From contig WHVY01000003.1 in assembly GCA_022266195.1 (NCBI GenBank), positions 1,116,001-1,180,000 of the forward strand: a stretch of DNA of 64,000 nt, written 5' to 3'. The stretch is from Tetranychus cinnabarinus. Taxonomy: Eukaryota > Arthropoda > Arachnida > Trombidiformes > Tetranychidae. Below, piece after piece: positions 43,210 through 52,378 of the stretch (its first letter is position 1; each line of letters opens with the position of its first letter). Below the pieces are notes generated by a model, which was not told the DNA's origin, searched no databases, and saw only the letters and a program-made list of their open reading frames with translations. Position numbers and translations under genes: made by a program.

Positions 43210-46200
43210 ATGTTCTCGTGTCCAACATGTAAGCAAAGTTTTACAAAATATAAATCTTTTCTATTTCATAAAACAAAATGTAAAAAAGTTCAGTGTAAAA
43301 AGTGTGGTCTGCAATTTAATCGCTTATCATTTCTAAACCATCTCAATCAGTGCAAACAAAAGAGTGATGACATTGGAGATTTCGCAACGTTTAAGCTACA
43401 TAAAAGAAGCTATAGAAATGCCCTGGCTGTTTACATGAAAGCTGATGATTGGAAATCTATTGAACACTTGCTGGCTAATGAGAAGAAAAACATTGAATCT
43501 CTACTTGAATATATAATTGGAAAACTCGGTTCTGTTAAGGTACAAGCCTGTCTTTTTCTCAAATTCATTAAACAAAAGACAGACGGAGAAACAGATTCAA
43601 CCGAAATTTATAAAGTATATCAGATGCACAGACTTACCAACATTCATCATATTGAAACTTTAGTTAAAGATTGGATTGAACAGATTGAGTTATCTATTGA
43701 TCAATTCACGCAACGTGGAAGTGGATGGGTACTTGAACGCGTGAAAGTTCTTGAAATACGTATTGGCAAACTCAAGGAACACAGCGGAGGATGTGATTCA
43801 ATAATCTTACCGATTATTTTGATGAAAAAGAAAAGTTTATTATCACCTAAATGTAAAAAAGATTGCTTCAAGTGGTCTATTCTTATGGCTTTACACCCCC
43901 AAAAAGTACACAAAGAAAGAATTGGACATTACAAAGTTTACGAGAAGCGGTATGACTTTAGTGATGTAAGTGGTATGACCACACTTTCACAGATTAAGCG
44001 GTTTGAAAAACGAAATTGTATCACTGTAAATGTTTATACGCTGACACCAGATGAAAAAAAGAAAGTTGTTCCGCTAATGATTGCGAAAAAACGTCAGGAC
44101 AAACATGCAAACATATTTTTATTTAATGAGCATTATTATTGTATCTCAAACTTCAACGCATTCATGAAAAACAGTCATTCTTGGGAACGTTTCTTTTGTT
44201 ATAATTGCTGCTCAGGATTCAGAAATAATACCTCATTGACCAAACATGAAGTTATCTGCTACAATAAAGCTGCACAAAGTGTTATTCTTCCTGGTAAAGC
44301 TAATATTCCAACTAAATGTAAATTCACCAAGTTACAAAAAACCATAAGTTTTCCGTACATTGTTTATGCTGATTTTGAAGCCTTATTGCTACGATCGGAC
44401 AAGGCTTTGACTAAAAATACCTTTGAATACCAAAAACATGAAGCATGTTCATTTGGATTAGTTGCAGTTGACTGGAATGATAAAATTTTGTTTCAAAAAT
44501 TTTACCGCGGTTTGAATGCAAGCCAAAAATTTATTGACACACTTTTGAAATTGAAAAATTTTCTACAAAATCATCTTGCTCAACATAAAAAGCCAGCAAA
44601 TCTAAACTTTTTTGAAAGACAAGTTTTTGAAGCAGCAACTCAATGTTATGTTTGTAACAGACCTTTACTTGATGACAAAGTATTGGATCATGATCATTTG
44701 ACTGGAAAATTTAGAGGTGCTGCTCACAATCAATGTAATCTTAAAATGAGGTTGCCCGAAAAGTTGCCAATAATTTTTCATAATTTAAAAGGATATGACG
44801 CTCATTTATTGATAAGAGGTCTCAAAACGGAGCAAATTCATAAAATTAATGTGATTCCTCAAAACACTGAAAAATATATAGCAATCATCATGGACGATTT
44901 CATCTTTTTGGACAGCTATGCGTTCTTACTATCAAGTTTAGACACATTAGCAAATAATTTGTCTACGGAAGAAAAGAAAAAATTTTTAGTGCAAATCTTT
45001 AACGAAGAAGATCTACCATTCATTCTAAACAAGGGCTCCCTGCCTTATGAATACATGGACTCTTGGGCGAGATTTGAAGAGGAGAATTTACCACCAATAG
45101 ATAAGTTTTTTTCACATTTATCACTAAAAACAATTGATAAACGGTTATATGATAGATTGATTGATATTTGGCATCACTTCAATTGTAGCAATCTTGGTGA
45201 CTTCCATGATATCTATCTCAAAGGTGATGTCTTACTTCTTGCATCGATTTTTCAAAACTTTCGAGCTACAAGCCTCAAACAATTTGGATTAGACCCATGT
45301 CATTACTTCTCAACTCCAGGACTAACATGGGATGCATCGCTAAAGTTTACTGGTGTAGTGTTGGACCTTCTAACAGATATTGACATGTTATTAATGATTG
45401 AGGATGAAATAAGAGGAGGGATATCATGCACTATGTGTCGTTATGCTTGTGCAAATAATGCTTCATCTGAAAAATACGATCCCGATGAACCAAGTACATT
45501 CATTACATATCTTGATGTAAACAATCTTTACGGATATGCTCTCAGTGATATTTTACCTTGTCGTAAATTTTCATGGGTGCCTCGCACTAAGTTCCAATGT
45601 GTTATTGATGAAATTTTAAATTCTGATTGCGAAAGGAAGACTGGCTACATACTAGAAGTAGATTTAGAATACCCTAAATCGTTGCATGATCTACACAATG
45701 ATTATCCTTTGGCTCCTGAAAGGATCCTTGTTGAAAACGATCAACTAAGTAACTATCAGAAAGAAATCCTCAAAATTCTGGAAGCAGGCGGAATCAAACG
45801 TTATAAAACAAAAAAACTTGTCCCGAACTTGATGAACAAGGAAAAATATGTTCTTCATGAAAGGAATCTCCGTTTTTACATTGAAAAGGGTTTAATATTA
45901 CGAAAAATTTATCGCATTATTAGTTTTGAGCAAGAACCTTGGCTTAGACCATACATTGAAATGTGTACTGAAAATAGAAAAAAAGCTACATCATCTTTTG
46001 TCAAAGACTTTTGGAAATTGATGGTGAATTCACTGTACGGCAAAAGTATTGAGGATAAGAGAAAACACAGCAACGTTATCATTACTACAAATAGAAAACA
46101 AGCGTTGAAGCAAATAAGACAACCAATGTTTGAACAATTTTACATTCTAGACAACGATCTAGCAATAATAAAGATGAGGAAGTTTGAAGTTATTCTCGAT

Positions 46201-46791
46201 AAACCCATATATTTAGGATTCACAGTCTTGGAATTATCAAAGCTACACATGTATAAACTTCATTATGATCATTTTCTACCTAGATACGGATCAAAACTAT
46301 CACTCATTTATACTGATACTGATAGTTTCATTTATAGAATACAAACAGAAGATTTATTTGATGATTTGAAAGATTTCAATTACCTGATGGATTTCTCCGA
46401 TTATCCAAAAACTCACTTTTTATACAACGCTGATAATAAGAAGAAACTTGGGTACTTGAAAGATGAAATGAGTGGAGAAATAATTGATGAAGTTGTTGCT
46501 ATAAAATCTAAACTTTATGCTATAAAGTATGGTACCAATAAAAAATTGACTGCTAAAGGAGTTCAAAAGGCTATTGTTAGAAACTCAATTTCAATTGACG
46601 ATTATAAAGATTGTCTGTTTAGCAATACTTTATTGAAACACACAAACTTTAGATTACAAAGTAAACATCATAATATTTCATCAGTGAAAATCAATAAGCT
46701 ATCATTTTCACCTCTCGATGACAAAAGATACATTTTAGATGATGCAGTCAGCACACTAGCATTTGGTCATTATAAAATTTTTGAATGGTAA
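43210..46791 (+). CDS. polB: Protein-primed DNA polymerase B
   Basis: 1193 residues in one exon. The N-terminus has two C2H2/C4-like zinc fingers (CPTCKQSF, CKKCGLQF). The 3'-5' exonuclease shows YADFEALL (Exo I, about 388), HNLKGYDAHLLI (Exo II, about 523) and YLKGDVLLLA (Exo III, about 668). Between Exo I and II lies an endonuclease VII/HNH-like zinc module, CYVCNRPL then DHDHLTGKFRGAAHNQCN (about 479-512), common in Maverick polymerases. Polymerase motifs A (YLDVNNLYGY), B (KLMVNSLYGKS) and C (YTDTDSF) are intact. It copies the linear element from its terminal-protein-bound ends. The 210 bp upstream are non-coding with no clear TATA box, and an out-of-frame ATG lies at 43151. Confidence 0.97.
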   Translation: MFSCPTCKQSFTKYKSFLFHKTKCKKVQCKKCGLQFNRLSFLNHLNQCKQKSDDIGDFATFKLHKRSYRNALAVYMKADDWKSIEHLLANEKKNIESLLEYIIGKLGSVKVQACLFLKFIKQKTDGETDSTEIYKVYQMHRLTNIHHIETLVKDWIEQIELSIDQFTQRGSGWVLERVKVLEIRIGKLKEHSGGCDSIILPIILMKKKSLLSPKCKKDCFKWSILMALHPQKVHKERIGHYKVYEKRYDFSDVSGMTTLSQIKRFEKRNCITVNVYTLTPDEKKKVVPLMIAKKRQDKHANIFLFNEHYYCISNFNAFMKNSHSWERFFCYNCCSGFRNNTSLTKHEVICYNKAAQSVILPGKANIPTKCKFTKLQKTISFPYIVYADFEALLLRSDKALTKNTFEYQKHEACSFGLVAVDWNDKILFQKFYRGLNASQKFIDTLLKLKNFLQNHLAQHKKPANLNFFERQVFEAATQCYVCNRPLLDDKVLDHDHLTGKFRGAAHNQCNLKMRLPEKLPIIFHNLKGYDAHLLIRGLKTEQIHKINVIPQNTEKYIAIIMDDFIFLDSYAFLLSSLDTLANNLSTEEKKKFLVQIFNEEDLPFILNKGSLPYEYMDSWARFEEENLPPIDKFFSHLSLKTIDKRLYDRLIDIWHHFNCSNLGDFHDIYLKGDVLLLASIFQNFRATSLKQFGLDPCHYFSTPGLTWDASLKFTGVVLDLLTDIDMLLMIEDEIRGGISCTMCRYACANNASSEKYDPDEPSTFITYLDVNNLYGYALSDILPCRKFSWVPRTKFQCVIDEILNSDCERKTGYILEVDLEYPKSLHDLHNDYPLAPERILVENDQLSNYQKEILKILEAGGIKRYKTKKLVPNLMNKEKYVLHERNLRFYIEKGLILRKIYRIISFEQEPWLRPYIEMCTENRKKATSSFVKDFWKLMVNSLYGKSIEDKRKHSNVIITTNRKQALKQIRQPMFEQFYILDNDLAIIKMRKFEVILDKPIYLGFTVLELSKLHMYKLHYDHFLPRYGSKLSLIYTDTDSFIYRIQTEDLFDDLKDFNYLMDFSDYPKTHFLYNADNKKKLGYLKDEMSGEIIDEVVAIKSKLYAIKYGTNKKLTAKGVQKAIVRNSISIDDYKDCLFSNTLLKHTNFRLQSKHHNISSVKINKLSFSPLDDKRYILDDAVSTLAFGHYKIFEW

Positions 46792-46875
46792 TTTTATCAA
46801 GGGCTGGAATGTTTAATTAACTTTTTGTTGTACCATCTTGCTTTCAAATAACAAATTATTTTCTTGCTTTTGCAG

Positions 46876-47289
46876 ATGGCAAAATTGAACATGAAATTAC
46901 TAGTTGCAAAAAAGAAAGAAAGAATGGCGAAGAGAAGTAGGATTCCTCTAGTGGCAACAAAGCGGCCATTGGTTTTTGAGCTCACTAGGGAAATGCTTAT
47001 AAAATGTTGGGAGCGCAATGAACTTAAAAATTGCCCGCCAACTTTTGATCCTTATTGGGAATCGCGCATAAAGGATGTAGAATTGTTGGATCCTAAAAAA
47101 GAAGTAGACGAGGAAGATTTGGATGCTTGGGTTGGTGAAAAGAGCACAGCTTCTGATGAAAAATGGCGAATGGATATAGCGAATGATGCATGGGGCAAAG
47201 ATTTACCCGAGTGGGATTCGAACTGGGGTGCTGAGCCAGAAGATGCAGAGATGGACGTGTTGACTGAAATTATGTCCCAAATTCTTTAA
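46876..47289 (+). CDS. Polinton accessory protein, Trp-rich acidic tail
   Basis: 137 residues: a basic N-terminal 30 (KKKERMAKRSR), then a helix and an acidic, tryptophan-rich C-terminal half (DAWVGE, EKWRMD, DAWGKD, PEWDSNWG). No family recognised. The ATG follows directly on a textbook acceptor (CTTGCTTTTGCAG), strong evidence that the mRNA is spliced just before the start. A poly(A) signal AATAAA is at 47331-47336. Confidence 0.65.
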   Translation: MAKLNMKLLVAKKKERMAKRSRIPLVATKRPLVFELTREMLIKCWERNELKNCPPTFDPYWESRIKDVELLDPKKEVDEEDLDAWVGEKSTASDEKWRMDIANDAWGKDLPEWDSNWGAEPEDAEMDVLTEIMSQIL

Positions 47290-47406
47290 ATTCATAACAA
47301 TTTATTTACATCTATATTCAATTTTATTTAAATAAATTTTCTTCATTATATTTTAAAAATTTTAATCCATGTTATTTATTTAGTCTTTCTTTCTTTTATA
47401 TAATAG

Positions 47407-47748
47407 ATGCCCAAGTCGCAGAAAAATCCTGAGCGACACCGTTTCATTCTTTTGGGCCTCGTACGTGTTTTCAAAATAATAAATGAATTACAAAAACGCG
47501 AATCAGAAAATGATAATTTAACTCCTGATAAAGATCCTCACTATCATGGATCTGAGACCACATACAAGGGAGGTAATGAGAAGGCAGCACCAGATGTCAA
47601 GAAGCAAGAGAAATGGCAAGAAATAACTGATAAATATTTCGACATTATAGATGATGTCTATGGAGATATAATTGAAGAGGAAGTATTTGAAGAAGAAATG
47701 AATGAGCTTTGTGACCGTTTGTCACGCATTTGTATAACAGATGAGTAA
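47407..47748 (+). CDS. Polinton accessory protein, acidic, unknown
   Basis: 113 residues with a basic start (MPKSQKNPERHR), a helix, and a strongly acidic helical C-terminus (IIDDVYGDIIEEEVFEEEMNEL). The ATG follows directly on a TTTTATATAATAG acceptor. It is the last rightward gene; its poly(A) signal overlaps the stop codon of the converging protease gene. No family recognised. Confidence 0.6.
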   Translation: MPKSQKNPERHRFILLGLVRVFKIINELQKRESENDNLTPDKDPHYHGSETTYKGGNEKAAPDVKKQEKWQEITDKYFDIIDDVYGDIIEEEVFEEEMNELCDRLSRICITDE

Positions 47749-47766
47749 TTTGACAAAAAAATAATT

Positions 47767-47780
47767 TTTATTTCAATAAA
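47767..47780. terminator. Overlapping convergent poly(A) signals
   Basis: The minus-strand AATAAA (47772-47767) begins one base after the protease stop, and the plus-strand AATAAA (47775-47780) overlaps that stop codon. Both sets of genes thus end within about 25 bp, the boundary between rightward accessory and leftward morphogenesis genes. Confidence 0.65.
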
Positions 47781-48195
47781 TTTTCTTTAATATATTTTCA
47801 TTATACTGTGTATTACATTTCAAAAAGGGTAAGTGTGAACCCGTAAAGCAACTTTTCAAAAAGGCAATGCAAAAATATCCACATTTGATTGATAAGTTTC
47901 CTTGGAAAACACTTCTATTCCACTCATAACCATAGTTTTTACAGTTTCTTTCTAGAAATGTTTTCACATTTTCAGGGGGTGATTGTCCATAGGAATCAAA
48001 GTAAATACCATTTCCATACTGTGGTACAAATACTGCTGTCCAATGTGAGCCTGATTTCCAGCTCGGATCGAGATTGATAATTATGCCGAATGGTTTCGAG
48101 GACAAGGTAAGTGGCATTTTATCAATTGCGTATACTCCTTTAAAAGTTTTGTATTTTGCTAGATGATATTGAATATCCAATGATGTTAATGCCAT
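47773..48195 (-). CDS. Adenain-like cysteine protease
   Basis: 140 residues of the C5/Ulp1-like maturation protease of Polintons and adenoviruses, which trims capsid and core precursors. Catalytic residues can be placed at His51 (SGSHWTAVF), Asp67 (IYFDSYGQSPP), Gln98 (oxyanion hole) and Cys105 (IKCGYF), with the Q-x6-C spacing of adenain. Slightly shorter than adenovirus protease (about 204 aa), usual for Polintons. Its ATG overlaps the stop of the capsid gene by one base (TGATG), suggesting translation coupled to it. Confidence 0.93.
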   Translation of the reverse strand: MALTSLDIQYHLAKYKTFKGVYAIDKMPLTLSSKPFGIIINLDPSWKSGSHWTAVFVPQYGNGIYFDSYGQSPPENVKTFLERNCKNYGYEWNRSVFQGNLSIKCGYFCIAFLKSCFTGSHLPFLKCNTQYNENILKKIY

Positions 48196-49433
48196 CAGTA
48201 GTCCGTGACAATATTACGTGCTGCATCAATTTGTAAAACGCTATCATATATAGCAAACACTAACATGTGCATCCCTTCACTAAGCGCAGAAGCAAATTGA
48301 ATGTCCATGCGAACATTACCTCGCTTGATCATAGATAAGACACCTGAATCACTTGCGAGAGTACCATCATCAGTTAAATCAAAAACGAGTAACGGGTATT
48401 TATCAGAATAATTATGATATTTCAGATTGATTTTAGGTAGTCCATTATCTTGATTCATGGAGCGGAAAACATTGAAGTATTCCCTCATGAATAATTTATT
48501 TTTGAAGTCTGGCTGATAAGGTGTACTCGGTATTTTAGTTCCATTTACGACAATCGTAGCGCTTTGCAGATTTTTATGTTCAAAATTGAAAGAATCTTTG
48601 GCCAATTTCGCATTGAATGCATCATCAGAAACAAAACCAACAATCATTTTCCGTGGTAACTGTCCATTGTATACATTGTCAATGCTATTTGCAGCAAAGT
48701 CTTTTGGTAGATGAAATGATTTGACTTGATTTCTTTGAAAGTAATATTTCGCAGGACTCTTTTCCAATTGTGAAGTGATTGCCATTTGTACTGGAGCATA
48801 CAATTTAACTCTCCTTATGAAAAGAGAAAGCTGTGTAAACTCTACACTCAAAAGAGTTACTTCTGTTGCGCTGGTCAATCCAAAAGTCTGCGGTGCACAT
48901 TTGAATCGTAATGAAATGGGTACATTATCAATCAGAAATTTTTCTTGTTGAAACATTGGGGCGTGAATAGGTATTATAATGTCAAAGTCTTTTTTATCTT
49001 TGATTCTATCAGATCTTGCTGATTCTGTATCATTTATCATTTGACAATCATCAAGAGGAGATTTATACTTGAAAAATATATCATCTATGTAGGACTGATA
49101 GTGGTATAAACTATTTCCAGGTGTGATGTTTACACTCCCCAGATAAACATCAAGTTGTTCAAATAATGAGGCAGCAAAATTGTTTGTGGGTGTAACACTT
49201 TTTCCTGTGGGTACATCAATCTTCATTTTTGCATACAAATACGATGCAGAGAGGTCCGTATAGTGTTCAGAAGCGGGAACTATGAATTCAAATACATTAG
49301 CTTTCGCAATCGATCCTACCGGTCTGTATTCTGTGTCATAGATACTTTCAATGACTGTCTGTGTTGGCGGAAATTTAAATAAATCAAGCTCAGCAATAGT
49401 AGCTGGAGACGAAGATGCATGTATATACTCCAT
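48195..49433 (-). CDS. Probable major capsid protein (double jelly roll)
   Basis: 412 residues, beta-rich, with no membrane segment. It resembles the invertebrate proteins often labelled F54H12.2-like, which are Polinton major capsid (hexon-type, double jelly-roll) proteins. Supporting wording: TETVIES-like start region, FEFIVPASEHYTDL, LFEQLDVYLGSV, SYIDDIFF and the C-terminal DIQFASALSEGMHMLVFAIYD. It lies between the basic core-type protein and the maturation protease, the usual order in these elements. Start (TAATG) and stop (TGATG) each overlap the neighbouring gene by one base. Confidence 0.8.
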   Translation of the reverse strand: MEYIHASSSPATIAELDLFKFPPTQTVIESIYDTEYRPVGSIAKANVFEFIVPASEHYTDLSASYLYAKMKIDVPTGKSVTPTNNFAASLFEQLDVYLGSVNITPGNSLYHYQSYIDDIFFKYKSPLDDCQMINDTESARSDRIKDKKDFDIIIPIHAPMFQQEKFLIDNVPISLRFKCAPQTFGLTSATEVTLLSVEFTQLSLFIRRVKLYAPVQMAITSQLEKSPAKYYFQRNQVKSFHLPKDFAANSIDNVYNGQLPRKMIVGFVSDDAFNAKLAKDSFNFEHKNLQSATIVVNGTKIPSTPYQPDFKNKLFMREYFNVFRSMNQDNGLPKINLKYHNYSDKYPLLVFDLTDDGTLASDSGVLSMIKRGNVRMDIQFASALSEGMHMLVFAIYDSVLQIDAARNIVTDY

Positions 49434-49906
49434 TATTTGAAAATATCTTGTCGTTTTCTTAGTACTCTCCTCTTTTTGATTGCTTTCTTTTTGCTCACTC
49501 TTTTCAGAGTGTGCTTCTTCACTTTACGTAAAGATTTTGCAGGTTTAGACTTTCGTTTCCTTTTATATAATCTTTTTCGTCCACTTCCTTCCTGTGTCAC
49601 AACCTTTTCCTTAATTTTAGCTAGTCCTTTATTCGCTAAATCCTTAACACTGTCTTTAAAAGCTTGTTGAATTTGTGGGTCTTGTACTACACGCTTACCA
49701 ATACTGACTCCTTTATTCAGAGCTTCTTTACCCAAATACCTTATGACCGGCATAGCTAAGCGTGAGAAGAAACTACCAAAGCCATACCCTCTTTGGTACC
49801 TAGGACCTCTGACTATTCTGATGTCTCCGAATCCAGAACCGATTTGATGGGCATAATAGTCATTGAAATCACTATCTTTAGGACAATAAGTTTTTCTTTG
49901 AATCAT
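49433..49906 (-). CDS. Basic core/minor virion protein
   Basis: 157 residues. The N-terminal part has a Gly/aromatic stretch (QIGSGFGDIRIVRG, YGFGSFFSRLAMPVIRYLG) that could form an amphipathic helix. The last 60 residues are extremely Lys/Arg-rich, as in adenovirus core proteins (pX or pVII type) that neutralise packaged DNA. It heads the capsid-protease group and has its own TATA box 36-41 bp upstream. Confidence 0.7.
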   Translation of the reverse strand: MIQRKTYCPKDSDFNDYYAHQIGSGFGDIRIVRGPRYQRGYGFGSFFSRLAMPVIRYLGKEALNKGVSIGKRVVQDPQIQQAFKDSVKDLANKGLAKIKEKVVTQEGSGRKRLYKRKRKSKPAKSLRKVKKHTLKRVSKKKAIKKRRVLRKRQDIFK

Positions 49907-49941
49907 TTTATTGATTTAGCAATTTCTTTACATTATTTTTC

Positions 49942-49947
49942 TTTATA
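49942..49947 (-). promoter_or_regulatory. TATA box of the core-capsid-protease group
   Basis: TATAAAGA on the minus strand, 36-41 bp before the ATG at 49906 and overlapping the end of the preceding penton gene. Confidence 0.65.
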
Positions 49948-51025
49948 TTAATTTCTTTTTACGGAAATCCAGACTGAGAAAAACTTTACCAACACTAGCA
50001 AATTTAATCTGCTCTCCTGTGGCATCTGCTAGCATTACTGAAACGCTTTCAATGTGGTTTTTACGGACTGGATAATAGATGCGATGCTCGAATGTACAAT
50101 AGCCAATGCCACTATAGATACCTGTCGTCAACGGGATTGCTCTCAATATTGGCGATTTAATACCCCCAACAGTATGATCTCTTATGATATCAGTGTAAAC
50201 GTACATCAGTTTGACCCCTTTCTCAAATGATTTTAGACCTTCAAAATCTCGTGTTTGTGAGCTTAAAGAAGATGTAAAATCGTGCAGTTTTGGATCGAAA
50301 CCTAGATATTCCAATATCTTTTTGTCTTGAAATTGCGGAACATACAGCATCGTACCAGCACATGACCATTCCGGTGAATCCTCACCGCCAGCTCCAACCA
50401 CACTGCATTTACCGTAATACTTGTTCTTGTAGTAGAATTTTATATCATGTTTTGCGTTAGCAGCGGCAGCGATGATTGTAGGTATTTTATCTGCACTCCC
50501 GTTGTCCTGGATTATTTTATTTTTTATTTCCTCTGTGTGAGATGGGTCAATCAGGATGTTTAATTTAGCATATTTATTGGCCCCGTAATTGTAGAAACCA
50601 GCTGAAAATGTTACTTTATCCTGTTTAAGAATAAATTTCGGATATGATTTCAAAGCCTGCACTTCTTTTGTAGCGGCTTCAATTTCGTTATTAAGTTTAT
50701 CCAATATTCTTTCTATTGAATCACCTGGAAAAATACTCACTGTCCTTTCTACTTTATCAGTCCATGGATATTCCAATCTTATGTTTTGTTTGTCATAAAC
50801 GACATAATGCGCGTTCATTATTGAAAATTTAAAGTCCTGTTTAGTAGAAATTTCAGGATCAAGCTCTAGGGGGAAATAAATTTCAGTAAGCGCAACTTCC
50901 CAGTCACCGTCTAGCTCTAAAGCAGGGTCAATTTGATTTTCAAATTTTGATAATGTATTATTAGGGAAAATATCCATAGATAAATTTGATACCAGATCAA
51001 CTGTGAAATTATCTATTGAGGTCAT
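49943..51025 (-). CDS. Probable penton (minor capsid) protein
   Basis: 360 residues starting with a segment characteristic of Polinton minor capsid proteins: FTVDLVSNLSMDIFPNNTL, followed by ELDGDWEVALTEIYFP. The remainder is beta-rich, consistent with a single jelly roll forming the vertex. It lies directly after the integrase, whose last 17 bases it overlaps in another frame. The assignment rests on resemblance to proteins at this place in other elements; the exact role is inferred. Confidence 0.7.
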   Translation of the reverse strand: MTSIDNFTVDLVSNLSMDIFPNNTLSKFENQIDPALELDGDWEVALTEIYFPLELDPEISTKQDFKFSIMNAHYVVYDKQNIRLEYPWTDKVERTVSIFPGDSIERILDKLNNEIEAATKEVQALKSYPKFILKQDKVTFSAGFYNYGANKYAKLNILIDPSHTEEIKNKIIQDNGSADKIPTIIAAAANAKHDIKFYYKNKYYGKCSVVGAGGEDSPEWSCAGTMLYVPQFQDKKILEYLGFDPKLHDFTSSLSSQTRDFEGLKSFEKGVKLMYVYTDIIRDHTVGGIKSPILRAIPLTTGIYSGIGYCTFEHRIYYPVRKNHIESVSVMLADATGEQIKFASVGKVFLSLDFRKKKLI

Positions 51026-52136
51026 TTTGTATCGATAAGTTATCTAGATCCCAAACCCAACTATCGAATTTGCGTGGCCATCCTTCCCATCTAACCAAGT
51101 ACTTATATTGTCTTCGTGATCTATCGTAAACTCTTCTAATTATCTTTTCAACTCTGCGGAGTTCATTAGGGTCGAAATCAACCTTTTGTAATTCTTCCGG
51201 ATAGAAAATTGATGATATATTTTCTCCATGTAAATCTTTCAATTTATAGATAAATTTTTGCGGTGTTTCTTTAACTCCTGAAACTTTAAACACTTCATCA
51301 GACCATTTTTGTACTGCATCCTTTGCGAAAATGCCAGTATTTAATGGAATTTTAACAAAGTCATTTTCATTGAAAGTTTTCTTTTTATTTTCTTCATTTT
51401 TTATTGATCTCTGAATAGTTTGCACGATAGATTGTTGATTATCTTGTGTTACAGAGTTTGGAGTTGTCTTAATAGTTCTGTGGTAAGAGTTGTTGTAATT
51501 ATTAACAATGTTTTGTAAGTCATCAATGTATCGATGTGTATGTTTATGGTAAATGAAACGGTATATACGAGAACGTAATGTTCGTATTAAACGTTCAGCT
51601 AAAGCACATTTTATTGAAGCGTCAGTTGTCGTGAAATAATGTACACCCTGAGACGTGCAAAAAAATTTAAACCTGTTATTGTTGAATTCTCGTCCTTGGT
51701 CCGTTTGTAGTTTTTCAGGCTTTCTTCCTGTAGAAAAAATTTCAGAAAAAGCGTTTATGATTGTGGTTGCTGCTTTATCTCTACACGGTTGTACCCAAGC
51801 AAATCTACTTAGTATATCAATCACAACAAGTAAATGATTGACTCCATCATTTGTTCCAGACCAATAGGACATGTCCATAAGATCTGCTTGCCATTGCTCA
51901 TCGATTCTATCAACCAATACAGCTAGCCTTTTAAAATTTTTCCGTCGTATCCGAAAGTTTGTATACGTTTCTTGCTTCATTAACCATTGTTTTACATCAT
52001 TGTATTCAATAGATGGGTCATGCTCCTTCGCAACTCTGAATAGTCTTTTAGCACCTCCGAAACTACCGTGACTATCCAAGTCATAATAAAGCCGATTCAA
52101 AAGTTCTTCACGTTGGTCCACTTGATTGTCTGACAT
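51009..52136 (-). CDS. int: Polinton integrase with chromodomain
   Basis: 375 residues of a retrovirus-type (rve) integrase. Catalytic Asp85 (WQADLMDMS), Asp146 (LQTDQGREF) and Glu181 (CALAERLIRTL) form the DD-34-E triad. The N-terminus (HGSFGGAKRL) is the usual Polinton zinc-binding-region replacement. A C-terminal chromodomain (YKYLVRWEGWPRKFDSWVW, about 345-365) may direct insertion to chromatin marks. It overlaps the gene before it by 40 bp and the gene after it by 17 bp. Confidence 0.96.
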   Translation of the reverse strand: MSDNQVDQREELLNRLYYDLDSHGSFGGAKRLFRVAKEHDPSIEYNDVKQWLMKQETYTNFRIRRKNFKRLAVLVDRIDEQWQADLMDMSYWSGTNDGVNHLLVVIDILSRFAWVQPCRDKAATTIINAFSEIFSTGRKPEKLQTDQGREFNNNRFKFFCTSQGVHYFTTTDASIKCALAERLIRTLRSRIYRFIYHKHTHRYIDDLQNIVNNYNNSYHRTIKTTPNSVTQDNQQSIVQTIQRSIKNEENKKKTFNENDFVKIPLNTGIFAKDAVQKWSDEVFKVSGVKETPQKFIYKLKDLHGENISSIFYPEELQKVDFDPNELRRVEKIIRRVYDRSRRQYKYLVRWEGWPRKFDSWVWDLDNLSIQNDLNR

Positions 52137-52378
52137 TTCACAACTTTGTTATCCTTTTTAGGTCTTTTAGATAATTTCTTTTCATATTTTTGAACCGCTT
52201 TTCTAAAGCTTTCTTTATATTCATTTAATTTAATTTCAGGATCAGTTGTATCCTTTTCAATTTTCACAACTTTTGCCTGTTCTGCATCAGCTTTCACACC
52301 ATCAGAACTTTTAACGTCACTTTTGAGAAGATGATATTCCTTTTCCGGAATCACAACCATCTTATTTATCACATTCAT
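52097..52378 (-). CDS. Small charged virion-associated protein
   Basis: 93 residues, beginning MNVINKMVVIPEKEYHLL, a wording seen at this position in other Polintons and adintoviruses, then a charged helical tail rich in Lys and Glu. Exact role unknown; probably a core or packaging component. Start overlaps the stop of the gene before it (ATGA), and its tail overlaps the integrase start by 40 bp. Confidence 0.6.
   Translation of the reverse strand: MNVINKMVVIPEKEYHLLKSDVKSSDGVKADAEQAKVVKIEKDTTDPEIKLNEYKESFRKAVQKYEKKLSKRPKKDNKVVKCQTIKWTNVKNF

Noticed and set aside
43151..43336. Short frame overlapping the start of the DNA polymerase
   Set aside because: It reads the zinc-finger coding region in another frame; the polymerase frame has the conserved motifs.
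47331..47800. Possible homology between the two small rightward genes (46876 and 47407) because both are followed by AATAAATTTTCTT
   Set aside because: The proteins do not align beyond acidic composition; only the 3' flanks look alike.
49933..49960. CRISPR arrays, tRNA and rRNA genes across the window
   Set aside because: By eye, no regularly spaced repeats, no cloverleaf with box A/B motifs and no rRNA-like sequence were noticed; a tRNA scan was not possible, so absence of tRNA is not proven.
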